A DNA stretch of 64,000 nt from Perilla frutescens (Eukaryota; Streptophyta; Magnoliopsida; Lamiales; Lamiaceae), in the NCBI GenBank assembly GCA_026008535.1, contig BRKX01000004.1:29640501-29704500 (forward strand). Reading direction: 5' to 3'. Position 1 is the stretch's first letter. Each line of letters opens with the position of its first letter. The notes beneath the pieces are model-generated. The model was not told where the DNA came from. It made no database searches and was given only the letters and a program-made list of their open reading frames with translations. Both the position numbers and the translations under genes were made by a program. Of this stretch, positions 1 through 11,342 are shown piece by piece.

Positions 1-7
1 TCTCCCA

Positions 8-1174
8 TTGTGGAAAACTCAGAATCAGTATCAGAGGGATAGAGATAAACCAGTTTTCTCCCATTGTGGAAAACCAAATCACACTGTTGAAACTTGTTAC
101 AAAATTCACGGGTATCCTCCTGGTTACGGTAGAGGCCGAAGTAATGGTAAATTTGAAGGTCCCAAAGGACGTGCAAATAGTACCACAACCTCTAATTCTA
201 TTGGACATTTTATTTCTGCTACTAACTCGGTGGATGCAGTGAATAGTGCTTTATCTCAGCAACAATATCAACAACTTGTAGCCATGTTGAGCACTAAGTT
301 TCAACCTCTGGCTGCTGCCACTGCTTCGATTCCCCCCTCACCAATCATGCATGAGAACCCATCTGGTTCATCTTTCAGTGGTAAAATCACCATCTCTTCC
401 TCTTTAGCTTCTAAGGGCTTGCATTTAGGCAGCAATACCTGGATTTTTGATACGGGTGCAACACACCATGTTTGTTGTTCTTTGTCTGTTTTCTCTTCTT
501 CCACTCCTGTCACTAATGGCTTAGTTTCACTTCCCACAGGAGATAACGTTAGCATAGATAGAATAGGTTCTGTCCAACTCACTAATCAGATTATACTCAC
601 TTCTGTGTTATATGTTCCTAGTTTTACCTATAATCTTCTATCTGTTAGTTGTCTTACCAAAGAGCTTAACTGCCAAGTTAATTTCTCATCAACTTCTTGT
701 TGTGTCCAGGATCCTTCTCAGGGGAAGCTGATTGGGATGGGTAGAAGAGTTGGGAATCTCTATATCCTCACCCCATGTATCACTATACCATCCACCATAT
801 TCCCTTTTTGCAGTACTTCTGTCAGCAGTGATCTATGGCATGCTAGACTAGGGCATTTGTCTCCTAGGAAATTGCAATTGTTGCATTCCTACTTAAATTT
901 GAAATCTGTAAATAATGACACTCCTTGTTCTGTTTGCCCTTTAGCAAAACAGAAACATCTCTATTTTACTTTGTCAAATTCTGTTGCAAGTAATGCTTTT
1001 GATCTGATCCATTGTGATATTTGGGGTCCTTTCTCTCCTATTTCTGTTGATGGTCACAAATATTTTCTTACCATTGTCGATGATTTCTCTAGATTCACCT
1101 GGACTTATTTACTTAAGGCAAAATCCGAGGTCACACAAATTATACCAGCATTCTTTACCTGTGTCAAAACTTAA
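8..1174 (+). pseudogene. copia gag C-terminus, protease and integrase N-terminus
   Basis: Open N-terminally; no true start is visible. Near residue 17 is a CCHC-like zinc knuckle whose first Cys appears replaced by Phe (FSHCGKPNHTVETC), followed by CYKIHGYPPGY. The aspartic protease motif WIFDTGATHHVC is near residue 145. GAG-pre-integrase (LWHARLGHLSPRKLQLL) is near residue 276, the integrase zinc finger Cys pair (CSVCPLAKQK) near 307, and the integrase core start (HCDIWGPF, then IVDDFSRFTW) near 337-365. The frame ends at a TAA at 1172-1174 inside the integrase core, where related elements continue, so this is a nonsense mutation. A short stretch around 2-18 is repeated at 58-74, giving a 56-bp direct duplication at the zinc knuckle that is out of frame. 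Confidence 0.88.
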
Positions 1175-1773
1175 TTTGAATCTGTTATAAAGGTCATAAG
1201 ATGTGACAATGCACCTGAGTTCTCCCTCACTACTTTCTACACCACTCATGAAATTGTTCTTCAACACTCTTATGTGGAAACACCTCAACAAAATGCTAGG
1301 GTGGAAAGAAAACACCAACACCTTCTAAATGTTGCAAGATCTCTCCATTTCTAGTCCAATATTCCCTTAGTTTACTGGGGGGATTATATTCTTACTGCTT
1401 CCTACCTTATCAACCGCATACCATCTTTTGCTATAGACAATGAAATTCCTTTCACTAAGTTATTTCACAAAGCACCATCTTACTCTCATCTCAAGGTCTT
1501 TGGGTGTTTATGTTATGGTTCCTCTTTAGATAGACACAAACACAAGTTCTCTCCTAGAGCTAGAAAATCTATTTTCTAGGTTATCCTGCAGGATATAAGG
1601 GTTACAAACTTCTTGACCTCGAAAGCAACAATACCTATATTTCCAAATATGTAGTCTTTCATGAAAATATTTTTCCTTTCGCCACTCTTCCTCTAGCACC
1701 TGATGCCTCGACTAGTCCTTTCTCTTTAGCCTCTGATTCTCATTCTGTTCCTATCATCACTAGAGCAGGTAGA
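1175..1773 (+). pseudogene. copia integrase core C-terminal half, decayed
   Basis: Translation past the stop at 1172 still reads as integrase: the second catalytic Asp region (IRCDNAPEF near 1197-1224), then ETPQQNARVERKHQHLLN with the catalytic Glu near 1305, then [20 protein letters not shown] near 1492-1545. Stops and a frameshift around 1575-1590 break the linker to RT. The normal GQQN-type motif here reads TPQQNARVER. This segment is clearly continuous with the flanking protease-integrase and RT pieces. Confidence 0.8.
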
Positions 1774-3474
1774 GTGTCTAAACCTCCAGGTTACTTAAAT
1801 GATTACATTTGCAATTCTTCCATTTCTTCTTGCACTTCTCATCCTCTCGCTAATTATCTCTCTTATGAGAGATTGTCTCCTTCCTTTAAAGCTTTTACTT
1901 GTGCCATTTCTACTCTTCCAGAGCCCACAAGCTACTCTCAAGCTTCTAAATACCCTGAGTGGCAGCTTGCTATGAGTGAAGAATTGCATGCTCTCGAGGC
2001 TAATAACACTTGGAAAGTTGTTTCTTTACCATCTGATAAACATGTTATTGGTTGTAAATGGGTTTTCCGTACTAAATTTCTTGCAGATGGTAGTGTAGAA
2101 CGCTACAAAGCCAGGCTTGTTGCCAAGGGTTTTACACAACAAGCTGGGATAGATTATTTGGACACTTTTTCACCTGTTGCAAAAATGGTTACTGTCAAAG
2201 TACTTCTTGCTGTGGCAGCCGTCAAAGGGTGGCATTTGTTTCACTTGGATGTGAATAATGCCTTTCTTCATGGGGAGTTAAAGGAGGATATCTACATGAC
2301 CTTACCACGGGGATATATCCCTCAAGGGGAGCTGCCCTCTAATCCCGTTTGTAAGCTTGTTAAGTCATTATATGGTTTGAAGCAAGCTTCTCGCAAGTGG
2401 TTTGAAAAATTTTCTTCTGTGGTCTCTCAATTTGGTTTCAACCAATGTTCTTCTGACCATTCATGCTTTCTTAAAGCTGTTGACCATCACATTTTATGCC
2501 TTGTGGTCTATGTCGATGATATTCTTATTGCCAGTGATGATGTTGGTTTGGTTGATGAGTTTAAGATTTTTTTGGGAGCTCACTTCAGCTTTAAAGATCT
2601 CGGCCCCCTTAAATATTTCTTGGGGCTTGAAATTGTTCGCTCTGCTAAGGGTCTATTTGTATCTCAATGAAAATATTCTCTTGATCTCCTTGATGAAACA
2701 GGTTTACTTGGGGCAAAACCATCTACTACTCCCATGGATTCAGCTCTATCTTTATCTCAAACTTCTGGGACAGCCTTGGCAGACTCTAGTGGTTATCGTC
2801 GTTTGATTGGACGACTTCTCTATTTGTGTATTACTCACCCTGACATCAGTTTTGCTGTTCATAAGCTCAGCCAATTTTTAGCTCGCCCAAGTGATCTTCA
2901 TCTTCAAATAGCCCACCATGTTCTTCGTTATATGAAGGGCTCCATTGGCCAAGGTCTTTTCTTTCCATGTTCATCTTCTCTGGAGCTTAGTGCTTTTGCT
3001 GACGCTGATTGGGCAGCTGACCCTGATACTCGTCGTTCTATCAGTGGTTTCTGTATGTTTCTCAGTCGCTCTCTTATCTCTTGGCGGTCCAAGAAACAAC
3101 ATGTTGTTTCTCACTCTTCGGCTGAGGCTGAATACCGCTCAATGGCCAATGCAACTTGTGAAATTGTTTAGCTTGTTGCAATACTCAAGGAATTTGGTAT
3201 TCTCCAAAGTCAACCAGTCCCTCTCTACTGTGATAATCAAGCTGCTTTACACATAGCCTCCAATCCTGTATTTCATGAACGAACAAAGCACATCGAAGTT
3301 GATTGTCACGTCATTCGTGATCACCTGACTGCTGGCTTAATCAAGCCTCTTCACATCCCTGCTCACTCTTAATTGGTGGATATCTTCACGAAAGCGGTTA
3401 CTCCTGCCTTATTTCGTTCTTTCGTTTCCAAGATGGGTTTGACTTCCATCTACTCCCATCTTGAAGGGGCGTAA
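1774..3474 (+). pseudogene. copia reverse transcriptase and RNase H
   Basis: One frame covers the whole RT (RVT_2) and RNase H. RT motifs include WKVVSLPSDKHVIGCKWVFR near residue 90, KARLVAKGFTQQAGIDY, LDVNNAFLHGEL (the family usually has DVKNAFLHG), LYGLKQASRKW and the catalytic VVYVDDILIA near 2505. RNase H shows ADADWAADPDTRRSISG and AEAEYRSMA, and the C-terminal LYCDNQAA and [10 protein letters not shown] are present. In-frame stops are TGA at 2668-2670, TAG at 3169-3171 and TAA at 3370-3372; each can be explained by a single C-to-T or G-to-A change from Arg, Trp or Gln. The natural terminator is TAA at 3472-3474, next to the purine tract TTGAAGGGGCG. Confidence 0.92.
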
Positions 3475-3745
3475 TAAGAAATAAGAACGATAGTTTTTAT
3501 TTCTTTATTGAAATAGTAGTCTAGTTCTTTTTTTGTAAATCGTTTTTCTCTTTTGTACACGCTTTTTCCTTTTTTTTCCCTTTTCTCTAGATAGGTCTCT
3601 GCTTCTCTCTGCTTCCCCCCTTTGTATATATAGCTGGCATATTTTGTTTTCTAGGTTTAACAAAAATGGCAGATGAAATACAGCAGCTGAGTTTTGCTCA
3701 AGCTCTTCTTCCTTTTTAATGGAGATTTACATTTCTCTTCAATAA
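3472..3745 (+). repeat. putative 3' LTR of the Ale-like element
   Basis: It follows the purine tract at about 3461-3471. It contains pyrimidine-rich U3, a TATA-like TATATATAG at about 3625, and a CT-rich tail. The expected TG/CA termini are not clear (the sequence starts TAATAAG), and no second LTR is in the window, so both boundaries are approximate. The length of about 270 bp fits Ale-type LTRs. Confidence 0.5.
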
Positions 3746-4656
3746 TTATTCATATATATCCAAAATCACCTTATCCACTTTTAATCAAGATTTTCAAAAA
3801 TATCACAAATAATAAATCTGGAAATTTGATCCACTTCAAATTCTTCCAAATTTAAAATTCTATTTTCAAATATATCTAGATTAAAATTAGGTAAATTAAG
3901 ATATACATCAAATAATATCAAATCTTAATCCAATAGCTCAAATTTTCGATCCACCTTAATAAATAAATCTGGAAATTTAATTTTCATCAAATTCTTATCC
4001 AAATTAATTTATTTAAAATTTCAAAAATTACACTATATTTCACATTTGGAAATTTTGACATTAATCAAAAAACTATTCCAAATAATATAGCTAGGTTTTG
4101 AAAATTTCAAGAATTAAAAATCTGGAAATTTTGATCCACTTCAAAAATTACCAAATTTAAAATTCTAATTTCAAACATATCGAGATTAGAATTAGGCAAC
4201 TTTTGATATACACCAAAAATTACATAATCTCATTCTAATCTATCAAAATTTTCGAACCACACTAAAATAAATCTTAAAATTTTGATGTTGATTAAAAACC
4301 ATCCAAATTTAATTTCCTTAGTGCCGAAAATTTTAAGACAAAATTAGGGAATTTTAATACATCAAATTTTGAAAAATTTGATCTCCAAATTTTCGACCCC
4401 CACCTAGATTAAATCTGGAAATTTGATAATCATCAGATATCAATCCAAATAGAAATCTAATGATGGCCGAAAATTTACATACATCAAAACTAGAATTTTC
4501 GAATGTCATCAAAAATTCATCCAAATTTTGAATACCATAAAAATCGAAACACATGACAATTAAATCTGAAAATTTAAACACCATAAATTTATCATCAAAT
4601 TTAATATGTAGTTCGAAATTTATGCCCGGATTAATCCTGGAACAGTGCCAAAACCC
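3746..4656 (-). repeat. AT-rich degenerate tandem repeats, leader of a minus-strand copia remnant
   Basis: Extremely AT-rich, with a recurring motif of the form AAATCTGGAAATTTTGAT (near 3818, 3966, 4128, 4410 and 4560) interleaved with TCAAATTTTCGA-like blocks, giving diverged units of roughly 150-170 bp. It lies immediately downstream, on the minus strand, of the PBS at 4657-4668, so I interpret it as the untranslated leader of the element whose 5' LTR is at 4671-5668. No convincing ORF is present. Confidence 0.55.
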
Positions 4657-5668
4657 GCTCTGATACCAGTTGTTGGGGTTTTTTCGAATTAAACCACCAC
4701 AGGATTATTTGGTTGTTCATTAATCAATGTTCATGCAAATCATATTTTTATGTCACATGCATGTTTATCACATCATGCACAAAACCATGTAAAATGAATC
4801 TAATAAAACGGAATACATAGATTGGAATTACTTATAATTGTCAGACGGTTTGAGGACAAGATTAAAGATCTAATCTTGCTGTTGAATGAATGCAATACTG
4901 GCGCCACTTACACCTCAAAATTTGACCAACACAGTATTCTACTCCAAGATCTTCTGTTGTATTCCTGGACTATATCTAGATTCAGAGTGGACTAAAATCT
5001 ACTAGATAGAGTTTTGAAATTTGTGGATAACTTTAAGAGACAAAGAGGGGCTGATTTTCAAGTGCCAAATTTTCGTCCCCCCTCTCTCTATTAAATAGAG
5101 AGGTGGGCGAATGTTTGCTTCTCAAACCCTACTGGGTTTGAGCCTCTATCTTAAGTTCAATATCCAGTCCACTATTAGTCAATTTGGCTACAACAGGGAT
5201 CTAGAAGAATATTAAATTGGCCCACTAATTTATTTAATATCTAATATCCAATATCCAATAAACTTAGGATATAATTAAATAAATTAAGTTTTACTTTTAT
5301 TCCACTAAAGAAGTAAAATTGACCTACCAATTTAATACATATTTACGAATATTCTTTCTCCTTTAGTCCAGCTATTCTCTGTGTTTAAGATATAATGTTC
5401 ATTAATTAATTATGTCAGCCTGTGACAGCTATAATTAATTAACATCTAAAACCATGTAAGGAATAAATTCCACCTGCAGGGTTTCAACATTAACTTGTGT
5501 TTTGTCAAGAGAACATCATCAACTTGGTACACCAGGACACGGTGCTCATGCATACTGCTCGAGACATCATGTATACATTGTTGTTAATTAAGATATCGAA
5601 TTTGATCTACGAAAAGATCTCACCCATTGATAAATCAAAGTAACAAACAACGTACACATATGTTCTAC
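4657..5668 (-). mobile_element. copia 5' LTR (truncated) plus tRNA-Met PBS
   Basis: On the minus strand the LTR ends in ...CCCCAACA at 4671, followed after two bases by TGGTATCAGAGC (complement at 4657-4668), a primer-binding site complementary to initiator tRNA-Met. The LTR is recognisably homologous to the LTR at 17716-19140 (shared blocks include the TGTTGGGG edge, the GATTAAAGATCTAATCTTG block and the TTGATAAATCAAAG block), but diverged. Homology stops near 5668, where plus-strand SIRE-like sequence begins, so about 430 bp of the LTR is missing. Confidence 0.8.
5084..5102 (-). promoter_or_regulatory. inverted repeat covering the TATA-like box of the copia LTR
   Basis: CTCTCTATT (5084-5092) and AATAGAGAG (5094-5102) are perfect 9-bp inverted arms around a single A. 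The TATA-like core TATTAAATA spans the symmetry centre. The homologous LTR at 17716-19140 has an inverted repeat in the same place but with different arm sequence. Confidence 0.5.
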
Positions 5669-5669
5669 C

Positions 5670-6329
5670 ATGTATAGAGGAATGCTTGGTAGTTTATTGT
5701 ATTTAATAGCTAGTCATCCCGACATTATGTTTAGTGTCAGTGTTTGTGCGAGATATCAATCTCAACCTAAAGAATCACATCTTAAAGCTGTTAAGCGAAT
5801 CATTCGCTATGTTTCTGGCACACTTGGTTTTGGTATAAAATATCACAAAGGTTCTAACATTCATCTTGTAGGCTTTAGTGATTCCGACTGGGCAGGTGAT
5901 GTTGATGATCGAAAGAGTACAAGCGGAGGATGCTTTTATTTTGGTAACAATCTGGTTTCTTGGTCAAGTAAGAAATAAAATTGTATCTTACTTTCCACGG
6001 CTGAGTCAGAGTATGTTGCTGCCGCTAGTTGCTGTGCTCAATTGTTGTGGTTAAATCAAATGGTGTTTGATTATGGGTTGTCAAATCCCTCATTTACATT
6101 GCTGTGTGACAATGTCAGTGCAATCGAAATTTTGAAGAACCCAGTTCAACATTCACGCACCAAACATATTGATATCTGACATCACTTTATCCGAGATCTT
6201 GTGGAATGATAAATCATTAAGTTGGAATATATTTCTACAGAAAATCAAATTGTGGATATATTTACTAAACCATTGGATTTTGAGAGATTTTCTTCTCTAA
6301 GGAAATCTCTTGGAATGTGTGTTATTTAG
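5670..6329 (+). pseudogene. SIRE-like copia RT end and RNase H
   Basis: Starts inside RT (MYRGMLGSLLYLIASHPDI, the conserved YRSMIGSLLYLTASRPDI block), then RNase H: VGFSDSDWAGDVDDRKSTSGG, LVSWSSKK, STAESEYVAAASCCAQ, LLCDNVSAIEILKNP, HSRTKHIDI, ending FTKPLDFERFSSLRKSLGM with a natural TAG at 6327-6329. In-frame stops occur at 5976, 6177 (R to TGA) and 6207-6212. The motif set is SIRE-type. Its start coincides with the breakpoint, so this is a truncated copy and not an internal start. Confidence 0.88.
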
Positions 6330-6695
6330 ATGTTGTTTGAGATCCTGATGTTCAAATGAATGTTGTTTGTCTTCACATCAGGAGATCTATGTTGATTCAG
6401 ATCAATTAAAGTGAAGTTAGGCCTTTATGATTTTATTTATGAATTAATTCATGCAAATTTATTCAATCATAACAAGTCAACTTACATTAATTATCAGAAT
6501 CTGTCTTTATTTAAAAAAAAATTTAAATAAATATTTTTTTATAAGCTGTCTCACATATCTTGTGATATGATAAGAAGAGACTGTGATATATCCCTTTCAT
6601 TATTTATTCTTTTTTTATCTCTCTCTCTCACTCCTTCAAACGGTTCCTCTTCTCCGCATCTGCTTCCAAAATTTTCCATTAATTTTTGTTCATCT

Positions 6696-8432
6696 ATGGC
6701 CGATCCAAACCAATACCAAGCTATAATGATGATTCTCAAGCAGATGATAGAGATGAATCAAGCTAATCTATCTTCTGCCTTAACACCGACCATCATTATT
6801 CAACCGTCTCCTTCAGCGACTTCAACTCCAAATCCGGTGGCTTCTCCGTCCACTGCTCTAGAGACAACTAATATTGATTTAACCATCTCATTGAAGCCAG
6901 CCGAGGGACAAGATCATCCTGACCTCCACATTCTCCCAGGAACAAAGATAGTAAACCTTAAACCTCTCTCTGTGAATGTACTTAGCGACGCGGCAAATCC
7001 GATCGATCCAGATCTGAAGTCGCATGCACGGTCTTTGTCATAAACAACTAGTAAGCTGTCTCCGACGAGGAAATCCAAATGTCTTCACGGTGACTCCACC
7101 GTCAAAACTGAAGAGACATAATCCAAAAAGCTCAAGCGTCAGTGAAGCAAAGTGGCATCGCACTCTCTTAGAGATGAGTCGAACTCATCTCAAGAACAAC
7201 CCCCATCTCCAACTAAAGCTGAGCCTGAATCTGGTGATGTTGATGCCAATGTTGCTCCAGCCAAGGTGGGACCCAGCCGAGACATCAAGGCACATTCTTC
7301 AACTCTATCAGGTTCACCTCTTGATGTTACTTCCGCATTTAGTAAAATGTTTTATTCGGAGGAGGCTAAACTATCTTATAAGTCAATTACTCAGAGGGCT
7401 TTTAAGATTGAGAGGATGATTGATGTGGTAAGCTTTAAAAAACATGATATGGATGTCTTTTTGAAGCAAAAAGGATTGTGGAAATTTGTTACTGAGTTGT
7501 TATCATTTGATCCTGATGTAGTGTTTGAATTCTACTCAAACATCTCAATTGACATGGGGGATCTTACAAATTTGAGCTATCGTGCTGTGTATGTTAGGGA
7601 TAAAATCTATGAATTTAACCCTACTGTGCTCAATTCTTTTCTTGGATTGGGGAATGAGGACACCATGATTTCACTTGATCTCATTGATGATGTTGTGAAT
7701 GTCATCACTGGTGGTCTCATTCGTAAATGGATGAACAAGGTTTCATCATCCAAGTTCACCTTCTTTTACACAGTTCTGTTTAAGTTCACTATTTGCAACT
7801 GGCTTCCAACATCCAATACTTCTGTCTTAACGGTGGATCAATCAATTTTGTTGTACAAAATTGGATCTCACCTTCCTTTTAACCTTGGTCCTGCTATGTT
7901 TGAGTATGTGCTTAAGGCAGCTACAAAATCAAGCTCCTCCAATCACTTGCCTTTTCCGTGTCTCATTCATGCCATTCTGAAAAATCAAGGCATGAAAGAG
8001 AACAAGAAGAAGCTTGTAGCTGAGCAACCGACAATATCAATTGTCAAGCCAAAAGCGGGTGATAGACGGATACATGATCTACCCTATGGCTTGGATGCTG
8101 CTGCACTCAAACAATCCTCCTCTGATGTTGCTACAGGCTCACATTAGTCAACCAAGGCTCCTGATCCTATAGCTGCTGATTCTTATCTCATTCCCATTGT
8201 CATGATGCAAATGGAGACTCTACTTGCGCAGCTTGATCACATTTCTACAGCTGTCCATCATCTCTCTCAAGTGCGTGATGCATTCACTCATATCCTTTCA
8301 GCACAAAAAGGGGGAATAGATGACGATGTGGGTATGAAAGAGGTGCGTGAGGGGTTTGAGGATGTCAAGGATGCTGAAGTTGATGTCAAGGCGAAGAAGA
8401 GGGTTACCAAGGAAAAGAGAAAGATAATGTGA
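6696..8432 (+). pseudogene. SIRE-type extra (env-position) ORF, plant transposon-protein-like domain
   Basis: One 579-codon frame starting at ATG 6696 (MADPNQYQ), interrupted by stops at 7041, around 7119-7142, and at 8145. The N-terminal 150 residues are Ser/Thr/Pro-rich. Residues 215-450 form a globular region (VVFEFYSNISIDMGD, YVRDKIYEFNPTVLNSFLGL, then FKFTICNWLPTSN) matching the putative plant transposon protein domain often found 3' of pol in SIRE-like elements. The last 90 residues are heptad-like and charged (possible coiled coil), ending in Lys-rich KAKKRVTKEKRK. No signal peptide or transmembrane segment is evident, so an envelope role is not supported. Function is unknown. It is related in architecture to the ORFs at 57735-59945. 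Confidence 0.75.
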
Positions 8433-8942
8433 AGTTACATGTGTCAACTTCTATTTTATAAACAATGTTTTATTTTTTTTCAAACAATGTTTATTATCTT
8501 TTTATATGTGCTAGAAACATTTAAGATGCTTGATGCATCGTAGTTTTATTTTATTTTATTTTGTTGTGTGCTGGACACACATTAGTTTTGATATGTTTAA
8601 TGCATCCTTGTTTTGGCATATATATTGCATCTGTGATTTTTTTATGCTTGCCATGTTTAACTCTGTTGGGTATTTATTATATACCTTATTTGCTGAGTAT
8701 TGTGATCATAGTGTTTTTATTTGGGATATTGAATGATCAATGTGCCTTGAATATTTTGTGCTGAACTTATGTTTAATATTGTTTTTATAATAGGTTAATC
8801 ACCTATTGTATAATGATTAAGTTAAGGGGGAGTAACCCTTAAGGGGGAAACTTTGTGGTCTCCATTTTCCGCTGCGACTCTAATTGTACAAAATACAATG
8901 AGTTGTATGTTTTGTGCAGAAAGGCTAAGATTAAGAGGAGAT
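8433..8942 (+). other. SIRE-like 3' noncoding region with purine tracts
   Basis: T-rich noncoding DNA between the extra ORF and the LTR. Two G-rich purine runs (8821-8831 and 8840-8850) and a final purine tract (about 8928-8942) end one base before the LTR's TGTTGAG. The last is the likely plus-strand primer. Short ORFs here are low-complexity and are not called. Confidence 0.6.
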
Positions 8943-9957
8943 TGTTGAGTGCTGTCTGACATTGACATTCTATGTTGAACCTAATGTCAGACAGACTCCT
9001 TACGGCATTGTCTGTGACAGTCGTCGTGTTTAATCTTATCCTTTCCTAGTTTTTAGGTTTTATTATTATTTAATAATTTATATTTTAGTTTGTATATTTT
9101 TGGATCAAATATATTCACGAAATTTATATTTCAAATAAATGGATATATATGATTGTTTTATTAATATTTAAATAGAGTTTGATTAAGTCAAACTTTATCT
9201 CCTATTTTATAGTACTTGTGTTATCTTCTTTTTAACCACATCTTTTGAAGTTCAACGTGCAGGAACAAGTAAGATAAATGGTTTAGATCGTGGGTTGCTC
9301 TCTCTATTCACAAGACGAGACGGTTTCTCTCAAAGACATAAAGTGAATGGTGGTTATTGCAAATACACGATCTAGAAGATGACGTGGAGTACAAGTTGAT
9401 TCAAGTGAAGAACATATTTAAGAAGAATGGTCTACACTTGAAGAAGCTATTCGAGCAAAAGATTTCTTACTATTGTGTGTGAAGATTGAAAAGCTCGAGT
9501 CACAAACTTAGCAAATAGATTTCACTAATTTTCTTCTTTTCTTCTTGAGTTTTTACTGTACAACCGATTCATGAGAATATGTTGTTCAAGTTAGGATAGA
9601 TAGAAGGTTTTTGGAATCATTGCAAGTTTGTATACAAATTAACTGGTAGGTTTATTTATATTTTTGAATTCAATTTAGCGATAGACTAGAATAGAATTCA
9701 TGTACCTTTGTTGATGTGTCAAGAGCATATCGTCTGACATTATCAATTGATATTGTGTGTTTGCTCGTGAAAGATTAATTTCGCCCTGTGGCAATCACTT
9801 ACATGTTGTGTGTGATTTAAAATTTATCTTCGTGTTATATTGTGTTGTTTATTTCCAATATTTTATGTTAAAGATAGTGTTTCAGCTATCAGTAACATTG
9901 AGTTTGACGTTATGTTTTTGTGTCTATTTTCAGTGTTTACGGCAACTAATTCTAACA
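8943..9957 (+). repeat. 3' LTR of the SIRE-like element
   Basis: Starts TGTTGAGTGC directly after a purine tract and most plausibly ends TCTAACA at 9951-9957, about 1015 bp. TG...CA termini are present. TGTCTGACATTG-like short inverted sequences occur near 8958-8993. The 5' LTR is not in the window, so the right boundary is an inference. Confidence 0.65.
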
Positions 9958-11333
9958 GATATAAATGTTATGTTATAATAATATTTACCTTATGTTATAT
10001 CAAATTAATTTGATTTAATATTATGGTATGTAGATAAAACCTTATCGTTATGCTCCTAACAAACTTATGCCTATCCTTATTGCCAACAATAATAAATTAA
10101 ACGTTATGATTATAATAAACGTTTAATATCATTATTTATTACGTTTTGTATTAAATGTTATGATTAATGTTAAACGTTATGTATGCTATTAGTTTTTATA
10201 TTAAACATTATGATTAGAATAAACTTTAATATGATTGATCATAGTATAATTGCATTAATTTAAATAGTTCTAATTTAATTGGGACCATTAATTAAATTTT
10301 AATCATAAAATTTATGAAGAATAAAATTAAAGTAGCAACTAACCTTACTATAATGAAGTTAACTTCTTTAATAAATTACACTATTTATTGTAATAAAAAC
10401 TGTTAATTCACCAAATTAAATTACATTAGTCTTATTTTAATATAATCTATTCTAGTTAGTTTAAAAATGAATTTAATAATATTATTAATATAAAAGTTAG
10501 AATAAAAACAACAACAACAACAACAACAACAACAATAATCATAATAATAATAATAATAATAATCTAATTTTATATTAAAAAAATTTACTGTTAGTTATAT
10601 TTTAATATGATATAGGTCACTTACGTAATTTAAAATTTAAAGTAAAAAATAACAATAAAATTAAAATTTCTAATAATTAGGTAATTTAAAAATTAAATTA
10701 ATATAATAATAACTATCTAATTTTCTATTGCAAATTATTGACTAGATTAGAGGATTCCTTTAGAGATTGAAGCCGAATGTGATGACATATGTTAAATCAG
10801 AAATTCGCCAACTAATACCTACCTACTTACCTATTGAGACAAAAAAAGAAAAAAAGAAAAAAGAAATATGCATTAAATTGAATAACGTTAATGTTATCAT
10901 TAAATAAAAAATTAGCAACTTAGGTGTAGCATAACATTAATGTTAACAATTGTCATTTTTCTATTTTTATTAACCGTAGGAAGTTCATAAATTAACATTA
11001 TGCAATGTATCAATTTTTTAATTCATGTTATGCATTTTCCTAACAACACTGTTAGTAATTAACGTTACAATAATAAAAATCCTGACGTTATAATTTTTTA
11101 TTCCTAATCTTAGCACAACTTTAGTGTGTGATGTTAGTTACAACTTACGAACGTTGTGATTTTTTTTAAACCGAAGTCTATAATGGTAGTTTTAAAAATC
11201 TAAATGTTACACATGTACATAATAATAACGTTAATTTTTAAATATTATAACGTTATACATTTTATAATATTAACATTATCTTTAAAATACTATCTCATTA
11301 TACATTTGATAATATTACGTTACTTTTAAAATA
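9958..11333. repeat. AT-rich DNA dense in AACGTTA motifs
   Basis: No ORF. The motif AACGTTA/TAACGTT and near variants (AACATTATG, AATGTTATG) recur in both orientations more than a dozen times, for example near 10092, 10119, 10168, 10878, 11056, 11083, 11228 and 11255. AACGTT is itself palindromic. Such clusters resemble subterminal motif arrays of class II transposons, but I see no terminal inverted repeat or target duplication, so the identity is open. Confidence 0.5.
10506..10563. repeat. compound (CAA)n-(ATA)n microsatellite
   Basis: About nine CAA units run directly into about eight ATA units, with one imperfect join (ATAATCATA). Simple sequence only. Confidence 0.95.
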
Positions 11334-11342
11334 TAAATAACA

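Larger units (their letters stand above)
1..3745 (+). mobile_element. Ty1/copia retrotransposon, Ale-like, 5' end outside window
   Basis: A plus-strand copia element entering from the left edge. The visible order is gag zinc knuckle, protease, GAG-pre-integrase, integrase, reverse transcriptase, RNase H, purine tract and a short putative 3' LTR; this order (integrase before RT) defines Ty1/copia. The CYKIHGYPPGY motif after the zinc knuckle and a 3' LTR of only about 270 bp are typical of Ale/Retrofit-type elements; the lineage is inferred. The pol frame has several stops and at least one frameshift, so the copy is dead. The 5' LTR and most of gag lie outside the window. Confidence 0.9.
5669..9957 (+). 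mobile_element. SIRE-like copia element, 5'-truncated
   Basis: Contains the RNase H end of a SIRE/Maximus-type pol, then an additional ORF between pol and the 3' LTR (the env position), a purine-rich stretch (GTTAAGGGGGAG and TTAAGGGGGAAAC near 8819-8851), a second purine tract ending GAGGAGAT, and a 3' LTR. The extra ORF and long 3' noncoding region are characteristic of SIRE-type elements. Its 5' part is missing: sequence switches at 5668/5669 from the opposite-strand copia LTR. Confidence 0.85.

Noticed and set aside
6696..8432. Retroviral envelope glycoprotein
   Set aside because: No signal peptide, hydrophobic fusion or transmembrane segment is evident; only its position after pol resembles env.
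8530..8764. Hydrophobic small ORFs after the extra ORF (possible membrane protein)
   Set aside because: Two overlapping frames of T-rich 3' noncoding sequence, no conservation signal, and inside a SIRE-like 3' region.
9757..9978. 73-codon ORF crossing the SIRE-like LTR end
   Set aside because: It spans the LTR boundary and T-rich sequence; no recognisable domain.
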